The notes under the pieces: generated by a model | Told to the model about the DNA's origin: nothing | The model's input: only the letters and a program-made list of their open reading frames with translations | Database searches by the model: none | Shown here: positions 1 to 10,890 of the stretch, piece by piece | Numbering within the stretch: the stretch's first letter is position 1 | Layout of the letters: every line of letters starts with the position of its first letter | Translations under genes and position numbers: made by a program | Assembly (NCBI GenBank): GCA_964030785.1 | Contig: OZ034968.1 | Span: forward strand, 52,609,730 to 52,673,729 | From: Siderastrea siderea | Lineage: Eukaryota; Cnidaria; Anthozoa; Scleractinia; Rhizangiidae | Direction of reading: 5' to 3' | DNA: 64,000 nucleotides

Positions 1-1300
1 AATGAAAACAGTGAGGAAATGTTGAACGATTCGGAGCAAATACTTGCTATTGTTGCATCAGTGTGATTTTTCGCTACTCCCTACAACAAATTTTAGTGTA
101 CTGAACATGAAAAGTGAACTTCTTCTGTTTCGTGTTAAATGAAAAGTGACAGAGTATGTGCTTCAAGTAACAATTTTTTCAATTTGTTATGAATTCGTGC
201 TTTAGATAGACTTAAACCTATGTTGAATGAATTTTTGAGTCGCCTGACCAGTTCCCCATTAAAGTTTCAAAGTTTCGCTTTATTCCAGAAGAACTCGGAC
301 TAACAAAACTGTTTTTGTTGTATTTCATTTGCAACTAAAAAGTCTAAAAAGGCAATTCACTTGTAAATTATAATTTAACATCTGACAGATTCATGAGAAA
401 TGGTATTTGTTTTGCAACCAAGGGACTAATTCAATTAGCTTGTTCCTCATGTTCATTCACGAGACAGGTGGTTGCAAAATAAATTAACCTATGGTAACTT
501 TAACACTTGGAATGTCTTGTAGTTTCTGAATAACGCTAAATACCGCTGGAACAACCAAAAAACAAAAACAACGCTGAATAATAGTCTATGATCAAATAAA
601 AGATGTTGATTTATTTAATTATGACAATAAGAGTTAAAATCTGGGCAAAAATATCTTCCTCTATAATTAGCCACATCATTGGTGTGAAGTATTACTTTAG
701 GGTACAATAAGTACCCGGGACCTCGGGCATTGGGTGCTTTTGAAAACCCTGATACAGACACCCCAACAATAGGTAATCTTCTATTCCGCTGTATTGTTAT
801 TGCCATCTACAATAATGAACTACCAGTTGATCAACATACTGTAGCTTTTGTGGTTAATTGTTCAACGTACTGAGATTGAATCGTATTACTTGGTCAAAAC
901 CTTAAGGGTTAAAAGAGTACCATTATTGTATTAAAAGTATTGTAATTTGCACTTAAATTACTCAAATCTCCCTGGATATAATGACAATAGGCAGTAGTTC
1001 TTTTAAAGGGTCTCACAAATTTAACTTAATTGACCATGTGACAGTCTATCAGCAAGTCTCATAGTTTTAATACTCTATGAACCTCAACAATTAAGAATGC
1101 TAATTCAAAGGGCATATCATGATCATATAATTTGAGGTTGCACACACAAGATATAAGAATGATGTATAAACCCAATGTTTGTTTTTTGAGATTTCCAGTC
1201 AGATAAAAGGAGCAGTGACATACCTCTCCTTGATGACTAAGTTTATTAGATATTCATCTAATGTGTTCCTTACCCTAATCTGTGCATCATTCTTTAACAT
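1..1300. other. No gene recognised
   Basis: AT-rich sequence without a convincing reading frame, splice pattern or repeat structure. Short minus-strand ORFs here have no recognisable motif. I see nothing annotatable. Confidence 0.5.
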
Positions 1301-1306
1301 CGCTTT

Positions 1307-1828
1307 TTAACACTCAACAAAGGTCACTTTTAGGAGCTTGAGGACAGTTATAGTGTTCCACTTTCCCTTTGCAAGCTCTGCTTTGAGCTTGCTTATGTTT
1401 TGATCAGTGGTAACTGCATCATCCACTTCCATTTCAAGCCCTAGTGCAAGTGAAAAACATGATAGCATGGCGCCAGGATAATATAAATTCACTGGCACTA
1501 AATTTGTTTAACCCACTGACACCCGGCAAGCTTTGAAAAAATGGTACTTTCAAGCACCAAATGGCCTTTTTTAGCCCTGTTTGATCCAGTTTCATTCCAA
1601 TCCTCATTAAAGTGCTTTCTAGCATAAACCGTTGGCGTTTCGTTGGGTTTCAGGGCGTTTTCTAGCATTTTGAGTTCGGGCATGCGCACGGTTCAAAGCC
1701 TTAAAGCTCATTTGAAAAGGAAAGAGTTGGCCAAAAGTAGCAGTCGATGAGAAGGCCATGATTTTCTTGTGTTTTTGAGGTAAAAGTTCCTTGGTTTCCT
1801 GGCTGTTACTCGGGCTAACTTGATCCAA
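1307..1828 (-). other. Cluster of overlapping short minus-strand ORFs, unrecognised
   Basis: Four overlapping 63-69 residue minus-strand ORFs lie in three frames. One (1307-1498) has an acidic stretch (GLEMEVDDAVTTDQN) followed by a lysine-rich segment, which could be an old frameshifted coding relic. I do not recognise a domain and no splice sites tie the pieces together. From 1829 to 2584 I see only AT-rich sequence; the plus-strand ORF 2003-2272 has no supporting feature. Confidence 0.2.
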
Positions 1829-2611
1829 TCATTGTTGTTCAGGCATCATGTACAAGATGTTTTTGCGTTCCATCGACTGACCACCAAAGCTTTTCAAGGT
1901 CACTTTAACTGATGACATCACAAGTGGAAGAAGGTGCCTGCTCTTTCATGGGTGCATACGGGTGCAACGGGCGTCAGTAGGTTTAGAAACTTCTGACTCA
2001 AAGTGTTAAGAAAGGGCTGCTGTTTATTTGAATACCAGTTTGGTAATCTGCCTTTCGTGTTATGTAATCCACTGAGCTATGTTTCCACTTTACCTCCCAC
2101 CTCAACTAGTCCTTGCAACCTAGCATCAATGAATCATAGAGAACAGACAACTGTGATCAAAAAGTACCTTGTCTACCACACAATTTACTGTTTTTTTGAA
2201 ATTACTGTTAGTCATGTATCACTACAAGTGTTAAATATACTGTGCACAGTTACCATTGCTTTCTTCTCTTGAGGTCACATTGTCCTCAGAATTCTCTTCC
2301 TTTTCTGAATGCCCACTTTTCATGTTCTCAAACTTATGCTGTATCATCCGTTAAATAATGTAACATTAATCTTAAAAATTTGGAGAATGGTAAAACAAAA
2401 AAAATTGTAATGTAGAAGGAAACAACAAGTCCAAGCAATAACATCAATAACGAATTGCTTTCCATGACTGCAGAGATCATTCCATCTGCCTATTTGTGTA
2501 TTATAATTATGTTGTACTCAACGAGCACCTTTTCACCAATATGGGCATCTGAATTGTTGACGTTTTGGTAACCCTGACAAAATACAATACCGGGCAAAAG
2601 TTAGTTGACAG

Positions 2612-2752
2612 TCCCTCGATCCTCGAACGCCTCGACTCGATCCTCGATCCTCGAAACTCGAAAACTTCGAGTATCGAGTCTCGAGTCGAGGACTTCGAGT
2701 TTCGAGTCGAGAATTTCGAGTTTCGAGTCAAGAACTTCGAGTTTCGAGACTA
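2612..2752. repeat. Left TCGA-rich subterminal repeat block
   Basis: Many spaced copies of CTCGA/TCGAG and of TTCGAGTTTCGAGTC-like units, partly arranged as small palindromes. The same vocabulary appears in inverse orientation at 3935-4062, so the block is part of the long inverted ends of the surrounding element. Confidence 0.8.
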
Positions 2753-3240
2753 GAGACAAAGAGCTTAGCGCTTCATTAATTTTTCACGCGACTTATCGGA
2801 GAAAGAATTTCATCACCATTGCGTCCTTCATCGAACGGTGATGGCTGCCGTCGTTCTCTCGTACATTGTCAATCGGACTACACTAAGTCGAGGAATATTC
2901 AAGTCTCCAGCAGTTTGGCTCGTAGCCAGTTCCGTTACACTGTCTTGCGAACTGTCTCAGAACTCAAAAATGTTGCAAGAGAAGCTAACTTATTGTATAC
3001 AGGCGGCAACAGTTCGCATGAATACCGTTGGCATACACACGTGCTTCAGTAACACGGACATGTTTTTAAAAAGGCATGCAAACACGACAGTCGGTTTTTC
3101 TCCGAAACGAAAATTGTCATCAAAGCCGCTAATATTCTTTACTGCCGTAGGGCTTCATTTGTTTCGTTTAGGTGCTGCTGGGGAATAATTTGTTTGTTGA
3201 AGACATCTCATAATTTCCGAGAAAGCTATGTAAATGCCGC

Positions 3241-3570
3241 TAGATGGTCGGCGCGTGTTTACCCGAAAAACTGATAAATATTCGCTCGCAATAAATGAAT
3301 AATATAACCGAGAAATACTCGGCGCATCGTGGGGATCTTAATCACAAATTATGCCTTCAAAAGCAGAGTGTTTTACTGGTTTAATCATCTTTATACGCCC
3401 TGCAGAACCGGGAATACGACTTTTTACCAACGTATCGTCGCGTGTTTGCTGTAAAACTGACAAATTCGCTCGCAATAATATTATCGACAAATACTCGGCC
3501 ATCGTGGGAATCTTTATCACAGATTGTGACTTCAAAAGCAGAGTGTTTTGCTGGTTTAATCTCCTTTCTC
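3241..3570 (+). repeat. Two-copy tandem repeat, unit about 180 bases
   Basis: The stretch with CTCGCAATAA, AATACTCGGC, ATCGTGGG and TCAAAAGCAGAGTGTTTT occurs at 3285-3385 and again at 3469-3565, offset 175-184 bases, with scattered substitutions. It lies inside the 2585-4091 element. Confidence 0.75.
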
Positions 3571-3934
3571 AGCGGTTAAGAGACGGAGACATCAGCGGCG
3601 AAAGAAAGACGAACGTGACCTCTGCCCGTCAAGTTGTGTTAGATAATTATGCAAATTCAAGGCGTCACGTGTGATTGTTATTTTACTTGTCATTTGCGCC
3701 TCTGCTTGTGCTTCAGCACGGAATTTTCTTGAAATGACAAGACTGTACCAGATATATTTAACATTTCGATTCAAAAGATTCCAGTATTTACGTATAATAC
3801 ATGCAAATCAGAAATGGTGTTTATACGTTCCCGGCGGATGAAATCGAAACAGGTCAGATTTCAGATTTTTAAGTTTGCGTCACGTAAATTGCTATTGTTC
3901 GTTGTTATTGTTCTGTATTCGAGAAATAAATCGT

Positions 3935-4062
3935 TTCCTTGAAATCCCTATTCGAGAGTCTCGAAAAATTCCTGGAGTGTCTCGAAACTCGAAACTCGAG
4001 CCTCGAAACTCGATTCTCGATTCGCGAAAACATCGAGGATCGAGAATCGAGTTTCGAGTGGA
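3935..4062. repeat. Right TCGA-rich subterminal repeat block
   Basis: This is the inverted counterpart of 2612-2752: dense TCGA units (CTCGAAACTCGA, ATCGAGAATCGAG) just inside the right TIR. Confidence 0.8.
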
Positions 4063-4099
4063 GACTGTCAACTTTCTTTTGCCCGGTACTGTACATGGC

Positions 4100-4540
4100 T
4101 TATATGATGCAAAGGAAGAAAATTCTCATCCAGGGAGAGGAAAGTTCACCCCTGCATAAGTGCACAAGATGTATAATACTGTTAGACACATGAATCTGAA
4201 TTCATGTAAGCCAGTTGAACAAACCTTGTGATAAACTTTGCCTTACAAGCTACTTAACAAGACGTTACAGACTTGTGGCTGTGTGAATAGCTTCATTGGC
4301 GTAAGCCAGTTTTACAGCTGCATTGGGCCAAACTGACATGACATTCAATCATTTCATTTATTAATTAAGCACCCTAATATCAAAAGAAGGAACAATACTG
4401 TGGAGAACTCTCTTGTCATTTTTAGGTATATTTCAAGTGGCATAACCTAGAATTTTTTTTACAGTAGTTCTTACTCAATTCTTAAATGGTGTCCTTTTAT
4501 CAGACACCGTGACTCCAGCTGCCTTAAAATAGTCATGGGG
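4100..4540. other. No gene recognised
   Basis: AT-rich sequence between the TIR element and the exon relic at 4566. I see nothing in it. Confidence 0.5.
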
Positions 4541-4565
4541 GGTCTTTTCCTCTTAGGCAAGGATG

Positions 4566-4806
4566 TTATTCAATTAATTTCTCAGCCAAAAACTCACAGA
4601 TTCTGGGAGTTGGCTTGTCCACGACGGCGTGAACACATCTTGCGACTGTTTGAACAACCACATTTCTTATTTTGTTGTCTACCATACCAGCTCTCAGTGC
4701 CTTGTCAACTTTGTGACCAAAATGATGTGGAGGCTGAAAGGACCTTGGAGTCCCTCTGCTGGTCCTCAGATGGTATTGAATAATTTGCTCGTTTAGCAGA
4801 GTGACC
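4566..4806 (-). pseudogene. Exon relic resembling SAMD3-like family protein (middle part)
   Basis: A continuous minus-strand frame of about 80 codons starts at a possible splice acceptor (CAG at 4807-4809) and ends at a TAA at 4566-4568. It contains residues such as KVDKALRAGMVDNKIRN and a following helix-like segment ending LAEKLIE. The pattern (PP..F...V..AL..G......R...V..VA......P....E.LA..LI) recalls, from memory, the middle region of the multicopy SAM-domain-3-like proteins of fish and cnidarians. Homologues usually continue with YP at the position of the stop, so the TAA may be a disabling mutation. It belongs with the exon at 5169-5362 on the same strand. The family call is tentative. 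Confidence 0.35.
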
Positions 4807-5168
4807 CTGCTTTTTTGAAGTGTTTTAGTGATGTCATTGTTCTCATACTGTCTGAGAGTTCAAAATGGGCACCTTCTTAGAAAAAAGTCTTCTTCTATAG
4901 TCATTGACTAATTTACACATGTCAGCTGAAGATATAATAGAACCATTTATTAGTTTTATTTGCACTTGGTCAAAATTAAACAGGCAAGCCTTTATTCAGA
5001 AAAGTAAAAAAGAAACCCTTCTACACTGAATAAACTTATGGTTTCCCCCAAAACAATATAAACCTGGCTTAGCAAGTGTTTTTATCATAAGAATTAATCA
5101 CTCACTTTGGTAACTGGTGTACTCTGAAGAAAATTTGCAGGACTCTGAAGAACCTGTACTTTATCTAC

Positions 5169-5362
5169 CATCCAAGTCTAGATACTCTTGAAAATCCTCA
5201 TCCCATTTCTGAAAACTCAGTGCGCTTTGAGATGCTGGCCACAAAATTTCGCCAAACTCGGAGATGACTGTTTTCTTGAAATCCTCAACCTCGCCACTTG
5301 AAACAGTGAGAACTCTTCTTCTATTTTCAACTTGAACAAGAACCTGAACCGTGATGCAGAGT
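5169..5362 (-). pseudogene. Exon relic, ubiquitin-like N-terminal segment of SAMD3-like protein
   Basis: A minus-strand exon candidate with a good pyrimidine-rich acceptor (ttcctctttcgtag, 5363 upward) and a possible donor (G|GTAGAT at 5163-5169). Read through, the frame stops at 5161. The encoded segment starts with a beta-strand-rich part (VQVLVQVENRRRVL) and ends QKWDEDFQEYLDLDG. A hydrophobic strand pattern ending in a DxDF..(Y/F)(V/L)(D/N) motif recalls the N-terminal region of SAMD3-like proteins. It is spaced 360 bases from the next candidate exon (4566-4806). Whether the gene is alive cannot be told; the downstream exon carries a stop. Confidence 0.35.
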
Positions 5363-5539
5363 CTACGAAAGAGGAAATGAATAAAATATTTTGGGCTTTG
5401 AACCAATCCATTTTTACACACTCGGCGTGACTCAAAGTGAAAATTGGATGCATTCTTGTTCATGCTAGATGGCATGCACTTGCTGCTTCTCGAAATAATA
5501 CATTTCTGACCAAGAGTCCTCGTTGAATAGTTCACTGTG

Positions 5540-6520
5540 TTTGTTCATTCATGTATTTTCTGTTTGAATTGAGGAATCTAATCAGAGGCAATAATTTTTC
5601 ATTCTGTAGTTTGATCTACACGTGCACGGTGTGTGTGATGGAAAGTTGTTTTGGAACACTTCAGTTGGTTAAAAATTTAAAGTGCTTTCAAAAGTGGAAA
5701 CTCAAAAACGAAGGCTGCTGATCAAATGCTTAGTTTTACAAGATAGGGAAAAGTGTTAGAAATTCCTCTCATTTTCGGTCCAAGTTAATTTTCTAAACAA
5801 CAGCTCTGAACCCGCCATTTTTGTGCAGCCATGAACCGAAAAACAGCATAGCATACACAACAAAGAAATTCTGTCACTTCTCACTGCTTGATGTAGCACA
5901 AGAGCCATCTTAAAATTTCAGTTTGTCAGAGTACAGCACAAAATGTTAAACTTAACATACAAAAAAGATGCCCTTCTACCCAAACCAGCCGCTGGAAATC
6001 TCTTCTCTACAGCCTTCGGAAAGTTGGCAAATGGTGCAAAAAACTAGTTAGTCACACAATATGTGCGTCATGTGATGCATTGTTCTCAGCTGGGTCTTCA
6101 CTGACCTTGTCAACCTTCGCTGCCATTGACAGTCGCGTGTGTGGAAGTGTGGCCTCTGCTCAGGCGCTTTTGTTTGCGGTAGGTCCAGACTAATTTTCTG
6201 CCATGGTTGATCAGGAATCGAGTCAATCACAAAAAGACTTTGCTTATAAGTGTCAGTGAAGTCTAGCCGAGGGTTGGCACTTAACTAAAATAATTCTAAA
6301 TTATACATACCGAATTGTTTTGATTTAAAACTGATTAAAAAACATTGGGCTATTTACGATAATTCCAAAATATATGTATATATGAGAAACCCTCTAGGTA
6401 CATGTAATTATTTAGACTAAGAAAACTAAAAGAGATAAGTAAATAAATAAAGTGATTTAGTTATTTATGTAAAGTTAAGCACCATTGGACATCAATGGAA
6501 ATGGCACTATATAAATAAAG
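5540..6520. other. No gene recognised
   Basis: AT-rich spacer left of the Tigger element. A 60-codon minus-strand ORF at 6048-6230 has no recognisable features. Confidence 0.5.
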
Positions 6521-6686
6521 TACAGTCGAACCCCGCTATTTCGAAGTCCCAAGGGAAATGGAAAAAAGTTCGAAATAGCGGGGTTTCGAAATAACCGGGG
6601 AAGCGTAAAATTCGTAACAATGAATCATTTTTAATAAAATACAGTACAGTATGAATAAAGACACTGATTAAATAAAAATACAGTAA

Positions 6687-8282
6687 TTATATGTCGGATA
6701 AATCAGCAGATGCTGTTGTATTGAAAAATCTGTGAATGTTCTGTTGTTTTTGGTTTTTTCTAATACTTTTGTCGATCGTGAATGACAACTGGCTTGTTTG
6801 CCCTCGAATCTCGGCCCCCTCAACAGCAAACAAACTGTAGCGTGAGAGAGTTTCGATTGCTTGATGGACTTCACTCTTTGTTGGTCGCTTGGGAGTTTCT
6901 CCTTGTTCATCTTCATTTCCATCATCGCCGTCATCCACTTCCATCTGATTTTCTTCACGAAACTCTGCGAGGATGTCTTCATCGCTCAAGGAACCAATGT
7001 CAGATGTTAAAACGCCGCTATCTGTATCCACCACATCTTCGGCACTGACTTCATCTGGTACAAGTTCGGGGCTCCTTTCCCGTAAGGCACTGATATCTTC
7101 TAACAGAATCTTGAAGGGATCGTCGTCGTCATTCAAAGCACTTTGTTGAGCTTGGTTACCAATGCCAGCTTTTCTGAAGCAGTTGCGTATTGTCTCCTCT
7201 GAAACTCTACCCCATGCTTCAGTGAGAATGGCCATAGCATCTAAAATAGAGAGGTTGGGTAGGGACTTTTTGTTGTCAACGGCATCAACGAATTTCTTTA
7301 CAGTGCCTTGCCTATAATACGCCTTTGTTGCTCGTATAACACCCTGATCCATTGGTTGTGTCTTCGAGGTGGAGTTTGGCGGTAAGAAAACCAGATGGAT
7401 TGCTTTTAAATTGGAGATTTGCGGGTGGGCGGGACAGTTGTCAACTATCAGAGCAATCTTTCTTCCTTGACGCTCAAATTTCCTGTCCTGTCCTCGAACC
7501 CATTCCTCAAACAAGCTACTATCCATCCAGCTCTTTTTTTGAGCACGATATCTGCAGGGTAAGTTTATCACGCCTGTAAAGCATCTGGGTTTGACAGACT
7601 TCCCAATGACAAACATTGGGAGCTTTTCGCCTTCAGCATTTGCAGCCGTCATTCCAGTCAAACGTACTTTATTGTGCTTGCCACCAATACACTTCTCAGA
7701 TTTCAGATGCAACGATTTATCTGGCAAAGCCTTGTAGAATAAACCAAATTCGTCTGCATTGAAAATGTCGCGCAACTGGTAGTTTGTTAGTATGGTTGGC
7801 AGAGTTGTCTCTTCCCAGGACGCTGTCATGTCTGCTGTGCAGGATTTAGCCTCGCCAGAGACAGTCTTAAACACAATACCATGTCTACCCTTCCATCTGT
7901 CGAACCAACCATTTGACGCCTTAAAAGTTTCAATTCCTAGTTCTCTGGCATATTTTGATGCTTTTTCCTTCAGTATGCTGCCGCTGATCGGCACTCCTTC
8001 CTCCCTGACTTTTGTAAACCATTTGTACAGTGCCTTATCCACCGCATCATGGTTGCGTGCTCACTGCTTTCGTTGACTGTGGCTATCTCCCCCTTCGAAT
8101 GCTTTCACGATCTTTTCTTTATTTTTTATCCACGTTGAAAGTGTATTTGGTGGCACTTTGTACTGCGCAGCAACATCCTTTTTAGCTTTTCCACTCTCAA
8201 GCTTCAAAGCCTCGTACTTGTCGAGTAATGTCTTACAAGAGTATTTTCCACGTTTTGACTCCGACATGCTTTCAGGGTACAA
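6687..8282 (-). pseudogene. Tigger transposase, one in-frame stop
   Basis: The open frame runs 531 codons with a single TGA at codon 74 (plus-strand TCA at 8061-8063). The start ATG at 8282 fits the CENP-B-like helix-turn-helix that follows (DVAAQYKVPPNTLSTWIKNK, about residues 36-55). After the stop comes a second DNA-binding HTH (KALYKWF..., ...SNGWFDRWKGRHG). The DDE core follows with catalytic candidates in FNADEFGLF (D177), ALIVDNCPAH (D281) and PMDQGV (D312), giving the second-to-third spacing near 30 typical of pogo/Tigger. The acidic C-terminal tail is also usual. The enzyme would bind the TIRs and cut and paste the element in the nucleus. The TGA lies before ...GCACGC and could be a CGA-to-TGA deamination. 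Otherwise the gene looks recent; ordinary translation would give only the HTH fragment. Confidence 0.9.
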
Positions 8283-8407
8283 AGAAATAATACCATGTGC
8301 GTTGGTAATTGCGTGACTGTATTTAATTGTAATACAAAACTACTGTAGTGACAAAGGGTCAAAGTACATTGAACATTGCTCAAAAAGAACTTCAGTTAAG
8401 CACTGCA

Positions 8408-8800
8408 ATGGATCCCCAGTGCACGCTCACCTTGTTCGAAATCGACTCGCACGTTAAGGGATATCATGCCTACCAAAATGAATGGGTTCCTGTTGTCAAT
8501 GAGAAACTAAGGACCCGAACAGAGCCAGAAAACGTTGTAGACAAGTATGCAGTGTGCGTGTTGTCAGGTGAAGACGTTGTTGGACATTTAAAGAAAGGAA
8601 AAAGTGGACGTTTTGCCAAAACGGTATTTTCCTTTTTGAGGGGTGATAAAGACGGTTCATGCAGCGTCATCGTGAGGGGCAAACCTGTCAACCTTGGAGA
8701 TGGAGAAGGTATGCAAGTGCCGTGCACTCTACATTTCACGGGGCAGAAAACATTCATTGAGGTCCTGCGGAAACAGCTGTCAAGCCTAGATGAGTGTTAG
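8408..8800 (+). CDS. HIRAN-like domain protein carried by Tigger
   Basis: This 130-residue ORF is divergent from the transposase, with 125 bases between the two ATGs. I chose the ATG at 8408; the frame also stays open upstream from a GTG at 8348. The protein has the layout of a HIRAN domain: an opening strand with KGYHAYQ (about residues 17-23), a central EPENVVDKYAVCVL (40-52) matching the family's R.P.N..D..A..V pattern, then VVGHLKKGKS (57-66) matching the (V/I)G.(V/I)P(R/K) strand, and a further beta-rich half (SVIVRGKPVN). HIRAN domains (for example in HLTF) bind 3' ends of single-stranded DNA, so a role in handling transposition intermediates or replication forks is conceivable but is inference. 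The frame has no stop or frameshift. It is small and standalone, not fused to a helicase. Confidence 0.65.
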   Translation: MDPQCTLTLFEIDSHVKGYHAYQNEWVPVVNEKLRTRTEPENVVDKYAVCVLSGEDVVGHLKKGKSGRFAKTVFSFLRGDKDGSCSVIVRGKPVNLGDGEGMQVPCTLHFTGQKTFIEVLRKQLSSLDEC

Positions 8801-9116
8801 ATGTTGTTGATTCCCACGTTATCACGCTGATTTGTAACGTTCGTAATCACCAAAGAAAATTAAGAACATTACTTTACAATGTGAATGATCAGAATAGACT
8901 AGAGACAAGATTTCATACATGAGTATTTCAGCTGGAAGAAGAGTTCACTAACAGTGCATTTTGTTTTGTAATTAAAAAACACAGCTGGAATTTCTTAGCG
9001 GGACACTACACATGAGTCAAGCATTGTTAAGTCACCAATTACGCAACACGAGCTCAAATAACATGCAATACGTTTCCAGCTGTGCTCTTACAGTGTATGT
9101 ACGTACTCTGTTTTTG

Positions 9117-9211
9117 ACAAGTTCGAAATAACAGGGTTGATTTAAGGTGTAGGGAACGAACGATCAGTTCGAAATAGCGGGGAATTCGAAATAACCGAGT
9201 TCGAAATAGCT
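9117..9211. repeat. Tigger subterminal repeats
   Basis: TTCGAAATAA/TTCGAAATAGC units occur at about 9120, 9170, 9186 and 9200. The same unit recurs at 18289-18335 next to the right TIR and at 6567-6593 next to the left TIR. Regularly spaced terminal motifs are likely transposase-binding sites. Confidence 0.6.
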
Positions 9212-10371
9212 GATAGTAATTGACTGGAAACATAAAGGTCGGCACACACGAGGGGACTAGTCCCTGCGACTGGTCCCTGCGACTGGTCCCTTGTAGTGTG
9301 ACACGAAGGAAATAGTTGCGGGGACTAGTCCCTCGATCCTTTTTCGCGCCCTGTCGAGAACCAATAAAAACGCGCCATTGGCTATCCCACAAACCTTCAG
9401 TAGCAGTCTTTCAAAATGGAGGCCTTGGAAGAAGAAGTTATTGAAGCAACGTTAAGCGTTACCACCACTAAAATGCTGATTGCATTCTACAAAGATAACC
9501 GTCTGCTATGGGATAAGGATCACAAGGATTATGGAAAGAAAAATGCCAAAAGAAGGCCCTGACCCCTCTTCTGGCAAAGCTAGAAAAGAGCAAAGCACCG
9601 CACGCGCTGGAAGAAGTTAAAAAAGAGCTGGCATAGCCTTCGAAGTTCAGCACTCCGATACATGAAGAAGACCACTGAGGAGGGCGAAGTCAAGTGGCCT
9701 TATTGGAATGACATGATTTTTGTGCGTCAAAAGTTAGCAGAGGATGATGAGGAAGAGTTAGTGTGGTCTGCAGAAGCAACAGGTGAGCTTTTTTATCAAT
9801 TGAAGCTTGATCTGTCAATTTTAAACTCAGTTGACCAACCACGCGCCTTCCCCAAGCATTTGTCATTTTGTTGAACCACATAGTGGGGGAATTTTTCACT
9901 CATGGTTGGGGCTGGGGTTGGAAATTTGCTAACTTAGCTACATTGTGTAACTGACCTAACTATTGAAGTGGATTAATGAAATGATTACACTGCATATTCT
10001 CGGGCAAGGGAAAGTCAAAACGTAATAGAAAACTTTTGACCAAGAAAAGGGAAGTGCAAAATAGAATGTTTTTTTTTTCTTGCAAAGTTTTTCAGACCAT
10101 TCTGAGTTTCCCGTGCCCAGTCGATCTGCCGCTGGTTCTTTGGTTGTTGAGTGGAATGTGTTTCTCACAGTGATTCTGTCAATTTAAGTATGCAGCTGAA
10201 AAAGAGACCAAAAAAATTGCAGACTTGAATGAGATTCCTGTTCAAGCCTGAATTTTTTTGATAGAAATGCTGCAAGGTCACTCATGTATCATCTAAAAAG
10301 AACACCGCAGATATGTATGCAACTGATTTTTGTATGTGTTTACTCTTTCATATATCATCTGCAGTTCACAT

Positions 10372-10890
10372 ACCGTAAAACCTTTATTAAGCTCTGCCCC
10401 CCTCCCACCCCCCCCCCTCTAACAAGCCCCACGTTTTGGAAGTCAGAGTTTTTAATAAGCCCCCACCCTTTGGTGGTCAGAAATAATTTGCTAGTTGAAG
10501 TGTTAAAAAGGACAAAAGAAATAACAGAAAGATGGGAAAGATGCAGAGTCAAAACATCAATATTTTGATTTCATGTTGGCCGATTCTAGGAAAACATCCA
10601 GACTCGAAACCCTTGGTAACTCAAACCTCCTGCTAACTCGAAGTGAATGTTGTTTCCCTTCAGGTCAGTTTCTTCATAATTTTACCCTTGATAAGTCGAA
10701 CTCCTGACAACTCGAATCTTTTTGTTTATTTCCCTTGAAGGTTCGAGCTATCGAGAATCAACTGTGTTATTTTGTGAGACAAGCTTGGGAAATCAACTTG
10801 AGTTTATTTGAAAAATTGGGATTTGGAACAAGGGCCCCCCCCCCCTCTATAAAGCCCCCCCTCTTTTGGGCTCCAAAATACCTTAATAAA
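10372..10890. repeat. C-rich-ended repeat in the intron of the copy A MADF gene
   Basis: Cytosine-rich segments with AAGCCCC words at 10384-10460 and 10834-10865 (CTTTATTAAGCTCTGCCCC; TATAAAGCCCCCCCTC) bracket another inserted element. They may be parts of one interrupted repeat. The long C runs are probably unstable. Confidence 0.4.
10590..10766. mobile_element. Single end of a Tigger-like MITE
   Basis: Read on the minus strand from about 10766, the sequence starts ACAGTTGATTCTCGATAGCT and carries repeats of the type (T/G)TCGA(G/A)TT(A/G)(T/G)C separated by about 50 bases, ending near 10590. This is the style of a Tigger/pogo non-autonomous end, but a second TIR is not evident. Confidence 0.45.

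Larger units (their letters stand above)
2585..4091. mobile_element. Non-autonomous TIR transposon (1.5 kb), TA target duplication
   Basis: The left end begins CAATACCGGGCAAAAG and the right end, read on the minus strand, begins CAGTACCGGGCAAAAG. Both are followed a few bases later by GTTGACAGT. Each end is bordered by TA (2583-2584 and 4092-4093). Inside each TIR is a block of TCGA-containing short repeats. TA duplication and a CAGT-type end are what Tc1/mariner and pogo/Tigger elements show, so a non-autonomous member is likely. No transposase motif is visible. Plus-strand ORFs at 2819-3188 overlap in two frames and are probably not genes. Confidence 0.75.

Noticed and set aside
2565..2841. 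Plus-strand ORFs with repeated FESRTSSFES-type phrases
   Set aside because: Simple translation of the TCGA-rich subterminal repeats.
7352..8076. Plus-strand ORFs across the Tigger transposase
   Set aside because: Antisense shadows of the clear minus-strand transposase frame.
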